Source: Firmicutes bacterium UBA1535 (lineage in GTDB: Bacteria > Bacillota > Clostridia > Tissierellales > Sedimentibacteraceae). From it: a stretch of 5,562 nucleotides of DNA. Under the pieces are notes generated by a model that was given only the letters and a program-made list of their open reading frames with translations, made no database searches and was not told the DNA's origin. How positions within the stretch are numbered: the stretch's first letter is position 1; each line of letters begins with the position of its first letter. Location of the stretch: positions 1-5,562 of the forward strand of contig DCPV01000026.1 in NCBI GenBank assembly GCA_002323775.1. Direction: 5' to 3'. The translations under genes were made by a program, and so were the position numbers. Of the stretch, positions 1-5,477 are shown in pieces.

Positions 1-940
1 CCTTAATAGGCTTTTTTAGCTCGTCAATTTTTTCGAGTCGTTTTTCAAGCTCCTTTGCTCGCCTGTACATCTTATCGCTGTCACGCATTTCTCCCCAAAT
101 TCTATATCTTTTTATTTGTTCTTCCATTTTCTTTATTTTCTTTTGCTGATTTTCGTAGTCCTTTAAATCCTTTAAAAATTTAAGTTCCTTTTGCACTACA
201 TATTTTGAGTAGTTTCCATTGTAAATAGAAGCTCCATCAGAGCTTAATTCAATAATTTTATCAGCGACTCTATCTAAAAAATATCTATCATGGGAAACTA
301 TGAGAGCTGAACCTTCATATGTCTTCAAATATTCCTCTAACCACTCGATAGATTTTATATCGAGGTGATTTGATGGCTCGTCAAGAAGCAAAACATCAGG
401 ATTTTCAAGCAAGATTTTTCCTAAAACTACTCTTGTCTTTTCTCCGCCACTCAAAGTATTAAACTTGCTTTTTAACAATTTGTCTGGAATATTTAGACCT
501 ATAGTTATTTTATCTAATTTTTCCTTTATTCTATATCCATCCATTGCTTCATATTTGTCATGAAGGTAAGCATATTTTTTTACAGACTTATCTAATTCTT
601 CGTTGATTAAATTATCAAAGGTAATTTGCAAGGATTTCATTTCTTCTTCAAGCTTATATAAATCTGAAAATGACAGTTTTAAAACATCCTCTGCAAAAAC
701 CTCGTCGCTATAGCTATAGACCTGTTCTAAATAGCCAAGCTTCAATCCTTTTCGTTTATTAATTTGCCCAGAGGATGCTTCTTCTAAACCATATATAATT
801 TTCATTAGAGTTGTTTTTCCTACTCCATTTTTCCCGACAAAGCCTATCTTTTCCTTATCTTTTATATCAAATGTTACATTTTCAAATATCTTATCTACTC
901 CAAAGCTTTTTTCTAAATTGCTTATTCCTATTTCAATCAT
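1..940 (-). CDS. ABC-F family ATP-binding protein, N-terminal part (runs off the window)
   Basis: ATG at 940, read leftwards, stays open for 313 codons to the window edge, so the C-terminal half is missing. The first nucleotide-binding domain is complete: Walker A GKNGVGKTT at residues 36-44, signature LSGGE at 163-167, Walker B LLLDEPSNHLD at 184-194 and the H-switch SHDR at 216-219. After YNGNYSKYV (240-248) comes a long charged helical linker with RIWGEMRDSDKMYRRAKELE from about 280, typical of the ABC-F inter-domain linker that reaches towards the ribosomal P-site tRNA. No membrane segments are seen, as expected for this soluble family. ABC-F proteins act on the ribosome, either as translation factors that relieve stalling or as antibiotic-resistance ribosome protection proteins; half a protein does not separate these. 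An AAGGA motif lies about 11 bases before the start. The CYTH gene ends 59 bases upstream with no terminator between, so co-transcription is likely. Confidence 0.93.
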   Translation of the reverse strand, partial: MIEIGISNLEKSFGVDKIFENVTFDIKDKEKIGFVGKNGVGKTTLMKIIYGLEEASSGQINKRKGLKLGYLEQVYSYSDEVFAEDVLKLSFSDLYKLEEEMKSLQITFDNLINEELDKSVKKYAYLHDKYEAMDGYRIKEKLDKITIGLNIPDKLLKSKFNTLSGGEKTRVVLGKILLENPDVLLLDEPSNHLDIKSIEWLEEYLKTYEGSALIVSHDRYFLDRVADKIIELSSDGASIYNGNYSKYVVQKELKFLKDLKDYENQQKKIKKMEEQIKRYRIWGEMRDSDKMYRRAKELEKRLEKIDELKKPIK

Positions 941-999
941 TTTAATCTCGTTCCTTACTTTAAGGTTTTAACACCAGTCTACGACTTGTTTATTTTAAA

Positions 1000-1533
1000 T
1001 CATTTTTCTTTTATCAATTCATCTATAGATTTTGCGGTAATATTTTTCCTGTCAATATTTAAAAGCTCTATAGCTCGTTCTAGGTCGCTCTTTTTTGTAA
1101 CTTCAATTTCTAAGTATGGTCGTGGATATATATCTTTGTCCCACTCATCTATCTCAAACAAAATTCCTTCATATACATATGATATCCTTTGTTTTTTTCC
1201 AGGTACTTTTGGATAGTATTTTAGAGCCTCAAGAATTTTAACAGCTTCACTAACATTTAGAATTTCTGTTTCTAATTCCTCGTTTACTCTGAATTCATCC
1301 CTAGATATATTCTTTTTTAAAGTCAATGTATTAATTGTTTCACCAGTTAAATTGTTTTTTGTAATTCTTATTCTCAAATATCCTTTATACTTGTTTTTAA
1401 GGTATTTGTCCTCTGTATCAAATCTTATATTAGTCTGTTCCTCATCTTTTAACAGAGTTGCTCCAATTTTTACAAGCCTTTTTTGAATTTCTTCCTTATC
1501 AATATTTAATACCTTAACTTCGATTTCATCCAA
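1000..1533 (-). CDS. CYTH-domain protein (class IV adenylate cyclase / triphosphatase type)
   Basis: A 177-residue protein, the usual size for a single CYTH domain. It opens with the defining ExExK motif (E3, E5, K7). It then shows the alternating charged strands that line the CYTH tunnel: YLRIR (R54, R56), TLKK (K73, K74), FRVNEELETE (81-90), KKQR (113-116), FEIDEWD (126-132), LEIE (141-144) and a C-terminal TAKSIDELI (167-175). Family members bind a triphosphate and metal ions in this tunnel. Some make cAMP from ATP (CyaB type) and others cleave inorganic triphosphate or thiamine triphosphate, and the residues do not decide between them. The protein looks cytosolic. The start is TTG at 1533, fixed by a strong AAAAGGAG site 9 bases upstream; the nearby ATG at 1529 is out of frame. 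The gene lies 38 bases after the diguanylate cyclase and 59 before the ABC-F gene, and is probably in their operon. Confidence 0.9.
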   Translation of the reverse strand: MDEIEVKVLNIDKEEIQKRLVKIGATLLKDEEQTNIRFDTEDKYLKNKYKGYLRIRITKNNLTGETINTLTLKKNISRDEFRVNEELETEILNVSEAVKILEALKYYPKVPGKKQRISYVYEGILFEIDEWDKDIYPRPYLEIEVTKKSDLERAIELLNIDRKNITAKSIDELIKEK

Positions 1534-1542
1534 AACGCTTCA

Positions 1543-1550
1543 CTCCTTTT
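1543..1550 (-). promoter_or_regulatory. Ribosome binding site that fixes a TTG start
   Basis: AAAAGGAG on the minus strand, 9 bases before the TTG at 1533. It is a near-perfect Shine-Dalgarno sequence. It is the main reason to accept a non-ATG start for the CYTH gene, whose conserved ExExK motif begins two codons later. Confidence 0.8.
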
Positions 1551-1553
1551 CGT

Positions 1554-1578
1554 ATATTAATATTCAAAATATTAATAT
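1554..1578. repeat. Perfect all-A/T inverted repeat between two operon genes
   Basis: Two copies of the 10-base palindrome ATATTAATAT (1554-1563 and 1569-1578) form an inverted repeat with 11-base arms and a 3-base loop. In the minus-strand mRNA this hairpin covers the TAA stop of the diguanylate cyclase gene (1572-1574) and ends just before the CYTH ribosome binding site. It has no G/C base in the stem and no following T tract, so it is not a normal terminator. It might influence mRNA processing or coupling of translation, or be chance in A/T-rich DNA. Confidence 0.5.
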
Positions 1579-2516
1579 TTGCTATCCGTCTTTCTAATAT
1601 AATATCCATTTTTACCATTTCTTTTTTTATAATACATCGCTTCATCAGAAAGACTTATATTTTCATCTATATTCAAAGAAAAATTATATTTAGAGATACC
1701 CGCTGATGCACTACAGCGAAGATATTTATCTTTATAATTAAAGTTGTAATTATTTATTTCATAACATATGTCTCGTATTTTTTTCTCAATTTCATCTTCT
1801 TCTATTGAGTGAATAACAGCTACGAATTCTTCTCCACCCCATCTGCAAGCTATTCCACTATAAGAGCAATGCTTATTTATTATGGTAGATATATTTGCTA
1901 AAACAAAATCTCCATGCTGATGTCCATAGGTATCATTTATTTCTTTAAAATCGTCTATATCAAACATAAAAAGCCATAAATCCTTTTTATCAACCTTTGC
2001 CTCATCAACAATTTTTTCTATATTTTCAAGAAAAAAATGCCTGTTGTATAAGCCTGTAAGTCTGTCCCTATATGCTAATCGTATGTTTTCAGCTAATGCT
2101 TTTTGCAATTCAACATTCATCTGTCTAAGAGCATCCTTTATTCTCTTATTTTCCAAATGTGCCTGAACCCTCGCATTTAACTCAAGTGAACTAAATGGTT
2201 TTGAAATATAATCAATAGCACCAACAGAAAAAGCCTTAATTAAGCTTTCTTCATTCTCTCTTGAGGTTATAAAAATTACTGGTATATCTGAATTCAAGGG
2301 ATTTTCCTTTATTTGTTTACAAACATTATATCCATCTATATCTGGTAACGTTATATCTAATAATATAAGACTTAGCCTGTCCCTCTTTACTATTTCCAAA
2401 GCTGATTTACCGTCATTAGCTTTCAACACGTTTATAATATCACTATTTAATTCTTTTTCAACAATGTTGCAAATAAATATGCTATCGTCAACTACCAAAA
2501 CATTTTCTTTATACAT
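1572..2516 (-). CDS. Response regulator with GGDEF output domain (diguanylate cyclase, PleD/WspR-like)
   Basis: A 314-residue soluble protein with two domains. Residues 4-120 are a receiver domain: acidic pair D10/D11, phosphoacceptor D54 in LLDITLPDIDG, T84, and K106 in SKPF. A helical linker (about 121-148) leads to a GGDEF domain starting at DRLTGLYNR (151-159). That domain has FDIDDFKEINDTYGH (185-199) with metal-binding D186 and substrate-contacting N194, and the active-site loop GGEEF (227-231). It should condense two GTP into cyclic di-GMP when an unseen partner histidine kinase phosphorylates D54. The RxxD inhibitory site expected five residues before GGEEF is absent (SYSG at 218-221), so product inhibition at that site is unlikely. 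The ATG at 2516 has AAAAGGAAA about 7 bases upstream. No histidine kinase lies in the window. The CYTH gene follows 38 bases downstream. Confidence 0.95.
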   Translation of the reverse strand: MYKENVLVVDDSIFICNIVEKELNSDIINVLKANDGKSALEIVKRDRLSLILLDITLPDIDGYNVCKQIKENPLNSDIPVIFITSRENEESLIKAFSVGAIDYISKPFSSLELNARVQAHLENKRIKDALRQMNVELQKALAENIRLAYRDRLTGLYNRHFFLENIEKIVDEAKVDKKDLWLFMFDIDDFKEINDTYGHQHGDFVLANISTIINKHCSYSGIACRWGGEEFVAVIHSIEEDEIEKKIRDICYEINNYNFNYKDKYLRCSASAGISKYNFSLNIDENISLSDEAMYYKKRNGKNGYYIRKTDSKY

Positions 2517-2580
2517 AATTAGTTTTCCTTTTAGGGCTACAATTTTTTTATTTTATAGCTTTCCTAGAATAATTTATATA

Positions 2581-2609
2581 ATTATACAACAAATTAAATG
2601 TATTTGCTA
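2581..2609 (-). promoter_or_regulatory. Possible promoter of the diguanylate cyclase operon
   Basis: A perfect TATAAT (2581-2586, minus strand) lies about 65 bases before the ATG at 2516, a sensible distance. The -35 position at 17-base spacing is TAGCAA (2604-2609), only three of six matches to TTGACA. The call therefore rests mostly on the -10 element, which can arise by chance in such A/T-rich DNA. Confidence 0.35.
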
Positions 2610-2637
2610 GTATAAATTTTATAATTTACCATTGTAT

Positions 2638-2743
2638 GTGAAAGTTAGCAGAGATTTTTCCTTTCGAAAAGCATAATTTTGCAAGATATATTAATATTTT
2701 CTTTGCTTTTCTATATAATGATATTGCTCTACTAAACTTTCAC
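2638..2743. repeat. Nested imperfect inverted repeat, 106 bases (MITE-like or RNA structure)
   Basis: The outer arms are GTGAAAGTTAGCAGAG (2638-2653) and the complement of GTGAAAGTTTAGTAGAG (2727-2743), which match except for one inserted T and one C/T change. Inside is a perfect 8-base pair of arms, GAAAAGCA (2666-2673) and TGCTTTTC (2704-2711), and near the centre the palindrome ATATTAATAT (2688-2697). All share a centre within about 4 bases of 2690. There is no open frame of note inside and no clear target-site duplication outside. It lies between the peptidase gene and the cyclase promoter. No T tract follows it on either strand, so it is not an ordinary terminator. Confidence 0.55.
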
Positions 2744-2791
2744 TCATAGTTTCTTAGCGATATATATAAGAACAGTGCTATCTGCCTCAAA

Positions 2792-3472
2792 TTATAATAT
2801 AGTGGTATCAGTACTTCCAGTGCCTTTAACTTCACTTGTCAGATATGTCCATGTTTGACAGCCCGCTATGCCATCAGGTATAAGGCCTCTTGATTCTTGG
2901 TAATCAATAAGTGCATTCTTTGTTCCAACTCCAAATACCCCGTCTAAGCCTGCTCCTGTAAATCCAAGTGTATTTAAAGCATCTTGAAGTACAAGAACAT
3001 AGGTATTTATACTGCCTTCTGCAACCATGATATATCCGGCGGCACAAGCAGATGGAGTCATCCTTCTATCCACATGTACCCATGTAGGTGTCAAATATGC
3101 CGGTTCAACATATACAAAGCAACCTATTTGCTCCGCTAAAATTCTAAGTGCATCTCTTTGTTCATTAGTAAAACTTTGTGCCATATCCATTGCAGTTCCT
3201 GCGTAATGCTGGCTTTGTGCCCCATGGCCTCCTTCCCAAATTCTTTTAAATGCGTATCTTACCTCTATAGGGCTCCCCCACTGTTCTCTTAGAGTATTCC
3301 AACAGTCCATTAAAGACTTGTTCGTCCATATAGTTGGAGAATTAGAGCTGCCTCTAAACTCTCCTACTGTCAAGCTTCCCTCAGTAGCATGAGGCATCGT
3401 ATCACTTTCTTCTAAGTAATATGCTTCCATTTCGTTATTATCATCATTATATACTAAAACCTTTGTCGCCAT
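2792..3472 (-). CDS. M15-type peptidoglycan peptidase with C-terminal peptidoglycan-binding domain
   Basis: A 226-residue protein. Residues about 32-137 form a zinc peptidase domain of the M15 type (D-Ala-D-Ala carboxypeptidase / YcbK-like fold): SQHYAGTAMD (87-96) gives zinc ligands H89 and D96, and TWVHVDRR (130-137) gives the third ligand H133. E123 is a nearby candidate acidic residue. Residues about 156-211 are a PG_binding_1 repeat (LQDALNTLGF, LDGVFGVGTKNAL, YQESRGLIPDGIAG, TWTYL) that anchors the enzyme to peptidoglycan. It should cut peptide stems or cross-bridges. There is no signal peptide (the N-terminus MATKVLVYNDDNNEMEAYYL is hydrophilic), so it must leave by lysis or a non-standard route, or act on cortex from the mother cell. 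The ATG follows AAGGGGG by about 5 bases. The gene stands alone with its own sigma-K-like promoter. A phage-derived lysin is possible, but no phage genes are nearby. Confidence 0.88.
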   Translation of the reverse strand: MATKVLVYNDDNNEMEAYYLEESDTMPHATEGSLTVGEFRGSSNSPTIWTNKSLMDCWNTLREQWGSPIEVRYAFKRIWEGGHGAQSQHYAGTAMDMAQSFTNEQRDALRILAEQIGCFVYVEPAYLTPTWVHVDRRMTPSACAAGYIMVAEGSINTYVLVLQDALNTLGFTGAGLDGVFGVGTKNALIDYQESRGLIPDGIAGCQTWTYLTSEVKGTGSTDTTIL

Positions 3473-3484
3473 ATAAACCCCCTT

Positions 3485-3503
3485 AATAATTCTTAAGATT
3501 ATT
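3485..3503. promoter_or_regulatory. Imperfect palindrome between promoter and start of the peptidase gene
   Basis: On the minus strand AATAATCTTAAGAATTATT is symmetric around TTAA except for one extra A in one arm. It overlaps the expected transcription start and abuts the AAGGGGG ribosome binding site, a position suited to an operator or a weak mRNA hairpin. The low G/C content makes chance symmetry plausible. Confidence 0.25.
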
Positions 3504-3527
3504 ATATGAATAAACTCTATAGTAGTG
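3500..3527 (-). promoter_or_regulatory. Sigma-K-like promoter of the peptidase gene
   Basis: The -10 element CATATAATA (3500-3508) fits CATAnnnTA of Bacillus sigma-K, and the -35 CAC (3525-3527) fits mAC; exactly 16 bases separate AC and CATA. The expected transcript start, near 3493, gives a leader of about 20 bases that still contains the AAGGGGG ribosome binding site. The same elements with the same spacing precede the oxidoreductase gene. The consensus is known from Bacillus; its use here is inferred. Confidence 0.55.
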
Positions 3528-3789
3528 AAAAATATAATCTGATATAATAGGCAGTATCTTTATCATAAATTTTTTTATATATGTTTAGATACGTTTTTAT
3601 GGGGTATTATATAAATATAACACAAAAAGGAGATGAGTCCACCAAAATATTAAATTAACAAAATCAAACATTTATTTTTAAAAATATTTTACACTTATTA
3701 AAAAAATTCACAGAAGGGATTGAGTCCAAAAGATACTTAAATTTTTAAGGTCGGATAAGAGTAACAAGCAATTTGGAAATTTCGGTTAT
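3528..3789. other. Gene-free A/T-rich stretch with a diverged direct repeat
   Basis: No supported coding region lies here on either strand. The stretch contains the direct repeat described separately, a perfect 14-base palindrome TATTTTTAAAAATA (3673-3686), and two closely spaced TATAAT sequences on the plus strand (3534-3548) without a matching -35. With the hairpin at 3790-3832 on its right edge it could encode a small plus-strand RNA, but no convincing promoter is visible. Confidence 0.4.
3621..3745. repeat. Diverged direct repeat of about 37 bases (two copies)
   Basis: Copy 1 is 3621-3657 and copy 2 is 3709-3745, starting 88 bases apart. By eye they agree at about 26 of 37 positions. The shared core TGAGTCCA is preceded by a purine-rich GGAGA or GGGAT and CACA, and followed by TTAAATT. 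Read on the plus strand, each has a Shine-Dalgarno-like run touching ATG or TTG, five more codons and TAA, at identical length, which is too short to call a gene. Confidence 0.45.
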
Positions 3790-3840
3790 ATAAAAGCACT
3801 TGATTTATATATTATAAATTAAGTGCTTTTATTGTTTTTC
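3790..3840 (+). terminator. Strong hairpin with T tract, probably a plus-strand terminator
   Basis: The arms ATAAAAGCACTT (3790-3801) and AAGTGCTTTTAT (3821-3832) are perfectly complementary. The interior continues with a G-T pair and seven more pairs (ATTTATA/TATAAAT) around a 3-base loop, about 20 pairs in all. On the plus strand it is followed by TGTTTTTC. On the minus strand nothing similar follows, so it suits a plus-strand transcript best, though no plus-strand gene is visible upstream. It could also act as a second barrier behind the oxidoreductase terminator. Confidence 0.6.
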
Positions 3841-3880
3841 AAAAAACAAAAAGCCCTATAATTTTTTAGCTATAGAGCTT
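3838..3880 (-). terminator. Rho-independent terminator of the oxidoreductase gene
   Basis: On the minus strand AAGCTCTATA (3880-3871) pairs with TATAGGGCTT (3860-3851), ten pairs with one G-T, around a 10-base loop. It is followed by a T-rich tract (TTTGTTTTTT, 3850-3841). It begins about 31 bases after the TAA stop at 3912, which is a normal position. Confidence 0.8.
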
Positions 3881-3911
3881 CTTCAAATACTTAAGCTATA
3901 CCATCTGGCTA

Positions 3912-5396
3912 TTATTCAGGATTTTTAGTAACATACCTGAATTTTCTGTAATTTCTTTGTTTATTAGGTATTTCTTCTCGGAGTTTATCTCCATCATATC
4001 CTGTCAGATTATCTGTTGGCCTATTTTCTTTAAATTCATGATATTTATGAGTTTTCAATCCTTGAGGAAATGTAAAAACATCACAAGGATCATACTTTTT
4101 CTTTATTTTCTCAAGGCGTAATATATGATTTCCATAATATTCCTTCAAATACTCCGGAAGATCAGAATACGGAAAATTCACATATGAGCCTACTGTGAGA
4201 TTCATCAAATACGGAAATTGCATATTTATCCACTCAGAGTTAACATGAGCAAAACGCTCATCTTCCCAAACAGTTTCCAACCAAATTATATAATGTGCAT
4301 TACGATATAAAAAAGCTGTTTCATCTTCATTTATTTTTGCAACTCTGCCACCCAGTGCATACATGGATAATCCTGCATACACAGAGCCTGGAGGACGACG
4401 TTGAATTAATTTTACAATACTTCTAATTTCTCTGCGGCTAAATCTTCTGTACACAAATCGGCTTACAGATTGAAAACGTTCAAATTCAGGATATGAGCTT
4501 CCAAGAATTGTAACAGCTTCTAAGAAACTCATATACTCAATATTAGGAATTGCTCCTTGTATATCAAGAAAGCTCTTAAGCAATTTTTTTGCTTCCTCCT
4601 GTCCGCCGTAAAAAATCCCTCTAACCAGCATAGACAAGCCATCCGCCTCGGAATTGTATATTCTTGATATAAGAGTCATTCTTTCATCCGCACAAGACAG
4701 CCATTCTTGCCATGTATACAAAAACAGCTCCTGTTCCTTATAATTTACAGCAGAATAATCAATTTCAATCAATGTTACATTGCTTATAGGAGGGGGCAAT
4801 CTAAATGTAATTGATACAATAACTCCAAAATTTCCACCCCCAGCCCCACGCAATGCCCAGAAAAGCTCAGAGTTACATAGTCTGTTCGCTTTTAAAATAC
4901 ATCCTTGATAGTCTACCATCTCTATTTCTTCTATACTGTCACATCCTAAGCCAAAATATCGACAGGAAAGTCCCCAGCCGCCTCCCAATGAATAACCGGA
5001 AACTCCCACAGTGGGACATGTTCCTCCGGGAAATGGATAACCCTTTGAGGATACAAATTCGTATAATTCACGATTGTTTACTCCTCCATGTATACGTACA
5101 GTACATAGTTTATCGTCAAATTCAATTTCTTTCATCTCACTGACATCAATAACTAAAACACAATTTCCGTTTGAATAACCCTCATAGTTATGTCCACCAT
5201 TTCTTACACGAATAGCTGCATTATTTTGTCTCGCCCATAATATAGCACAGGATACATCTGATGCAGTATAACAATAATTTATCACAAGCGGATATTTCTG
5301 AATCGCACGATTCCATCCCTGTCTGTCTTCCTGATAGGAAGCATCACAAGGAGTTACTATACGACCACCTAATCCACAACATAGTCCATAATTCAC
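3912..5396 (-). CDS. FAD-binding oxidoreductase, berberine bridge enzyme family (CotQ-like)
   Basis: A 494-residue flavoprotein counted from GTG at 5396. The FAD_binding_4 domain carries RNGGHNYEGYS, with H69 as the expected 8-alpha-histidyl FAD link. GGTCPTVGVSG, with C127 as the 6-S-cysteinyl link, predicts a bicovalently bound FAD. LRGAGGGNFGV (182-192) completes the domain. The C-terminal BBE motif is YVNFP (405-409) and KKKYDPCDVFTFPQ (432-445); Y405 is a candidate catalytic residue. Such enzymes oxidise alcohols, sugars or amines using oxygen or another acceptor; the substrate is unknown. Bacillus spore-coat protein CotQ is in this family. Two features are odd: a basic tail of about 49 residues (446-494) beyond the usual end near 450, and 14 cysteines, mostly in the first half. 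No signal peptide is seen. The GTG has AGAAGGAG 7 bases upstream; an ATG at 5438 would add 14 residues but has no ribosome binding site. A terminator follows the gene. Confidence 0.92.
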   Translation of the reverse strand: MNYGLCCGLGGRIVTPCDASYQEDRQGWNRAIQKYPLVINYCYTASDVSCAILWARQNNAAIRVRNGGHNYEGYSNGNCVLVIDVSEMKEIEFDDKLCTVRIHGGVNNRELYEFVSSKGYPFPGGTCPTVGVSGYSLGGGWGLSCRYFGLGCDSIEEIEMVDYQGCILKANRLCNSELFWALRGAGGGNFGVIVSITFRLPPPISNVTLIEIDYSAVNYKEQELFLYTWQEWLSCADERMTLISRIYNSEADGLSMLVRGIFYGGQEEAKKLLKSFLDIQGAIPNIEYMSFLEAVTILGSSYPEFERFQSVSRFVYRRFSRREIRSIVKLIQRRPPGSVYAGLSMYALGGRVAKINEDETAFLYRNAHYIIWLETVWEDERFAHVNSEWINMQFPYLMNLTVGSYVNFPYSDLPEYLKEYYGNHILRLEKIKKKYDPCDVFTFPQGLKTHKYHEFKENRPTDNLTGYDGDKLREEIPNKQRNYRKFRYVTKNPE

Positions 5397-5403
5397 AAAA
5401 TCA

Positions 5404-5411
5404 CTCCTTCT
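5404..5411 (-). promoter_or_regulatory. Ribosome binding site that decides the oxidoreductase start
   Basis: AGAAGGAG on the minus strand, 7 bases before GTG at 5396. The upstream in-frame ATG at 5438 is preceded by ATAGAATGAAGC with no real Shine-Dalgarno match, and lies about 5 bases from the expected transcript start. Confidence 0.75.
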
Positions 5412-5449
5412 GTTTTTATTAAAAGTGTGAAAAGACATGCTTCATTCTA

Positions 5450-5477
5450 TATTATATGAATTAATATTTGGATAGTT
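5450..5477 (-). promoter_or_regulatory. Sigma-K-like promoter of the oxidoreductase gene
   Basis: The -10 CATATAATA (5450-5458) fits CATAnnnTA, and AAC (5475-5477) fits the mAC -35 with exactly 16 bases between AC and CATA, as upstream of the peptidase gene. The transcript should start near 5443, giving a leader of about 47 bases to the GTG at 5396. An overlapping TTGTCA (5477-5482) could be a sigma-A -35, but at 17-18 base spacing it finds only a weak -10. Confidence 0.55.

Noticed and set aside
986..1216. Plus-strand open frame of 76 codons
   Set aside because: It lies wholly inside and opposite the CYTH gene apart from a few bases, has no ribosome binding site and shows no protein family features.
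2751..2772. TTCTTA/TAAGAA inverted repeat after the peptidase gene as a terminator
   Set aside because: The stem is only six A/T-rich pairs with a 10-base loop and no T tract follows on the minus strand.
2640..2791. c-di-GMP riboswitch before the diguanylate cyclase
   Set aside because: I looked for the conserved GEMM blocks in the leader on the minus strand and found none in the right order.
3625..3645. Hammerhead ribozyme, suggested by GATGAGTCC
   Set aside because: The invariant CUGANGA and GAAA core is not present and there are no flanking stems.
3633..3740. Tiny frames starting at ATG 3633 and TTG 3720, each six codons and a stop
   Set aside because: The purine-rich run touches the start codon with no proper spacing and six codons cannot be supported as a gene; kept only as a property of the repeat.
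3724..3822. Plus-strand frame of 32 codons without stop, ending in the hairpin
   Set aside because: It follows directly on a TGA, has no usable start codon or ribosome binding site, and its end lies inside the terminator hairpin.
4853..5143. Plus-strand open frame of 96 codons
   Set aside because: It is antisense to the best-conserved part of the oxidoreductase gene and has no ribosome binding site.
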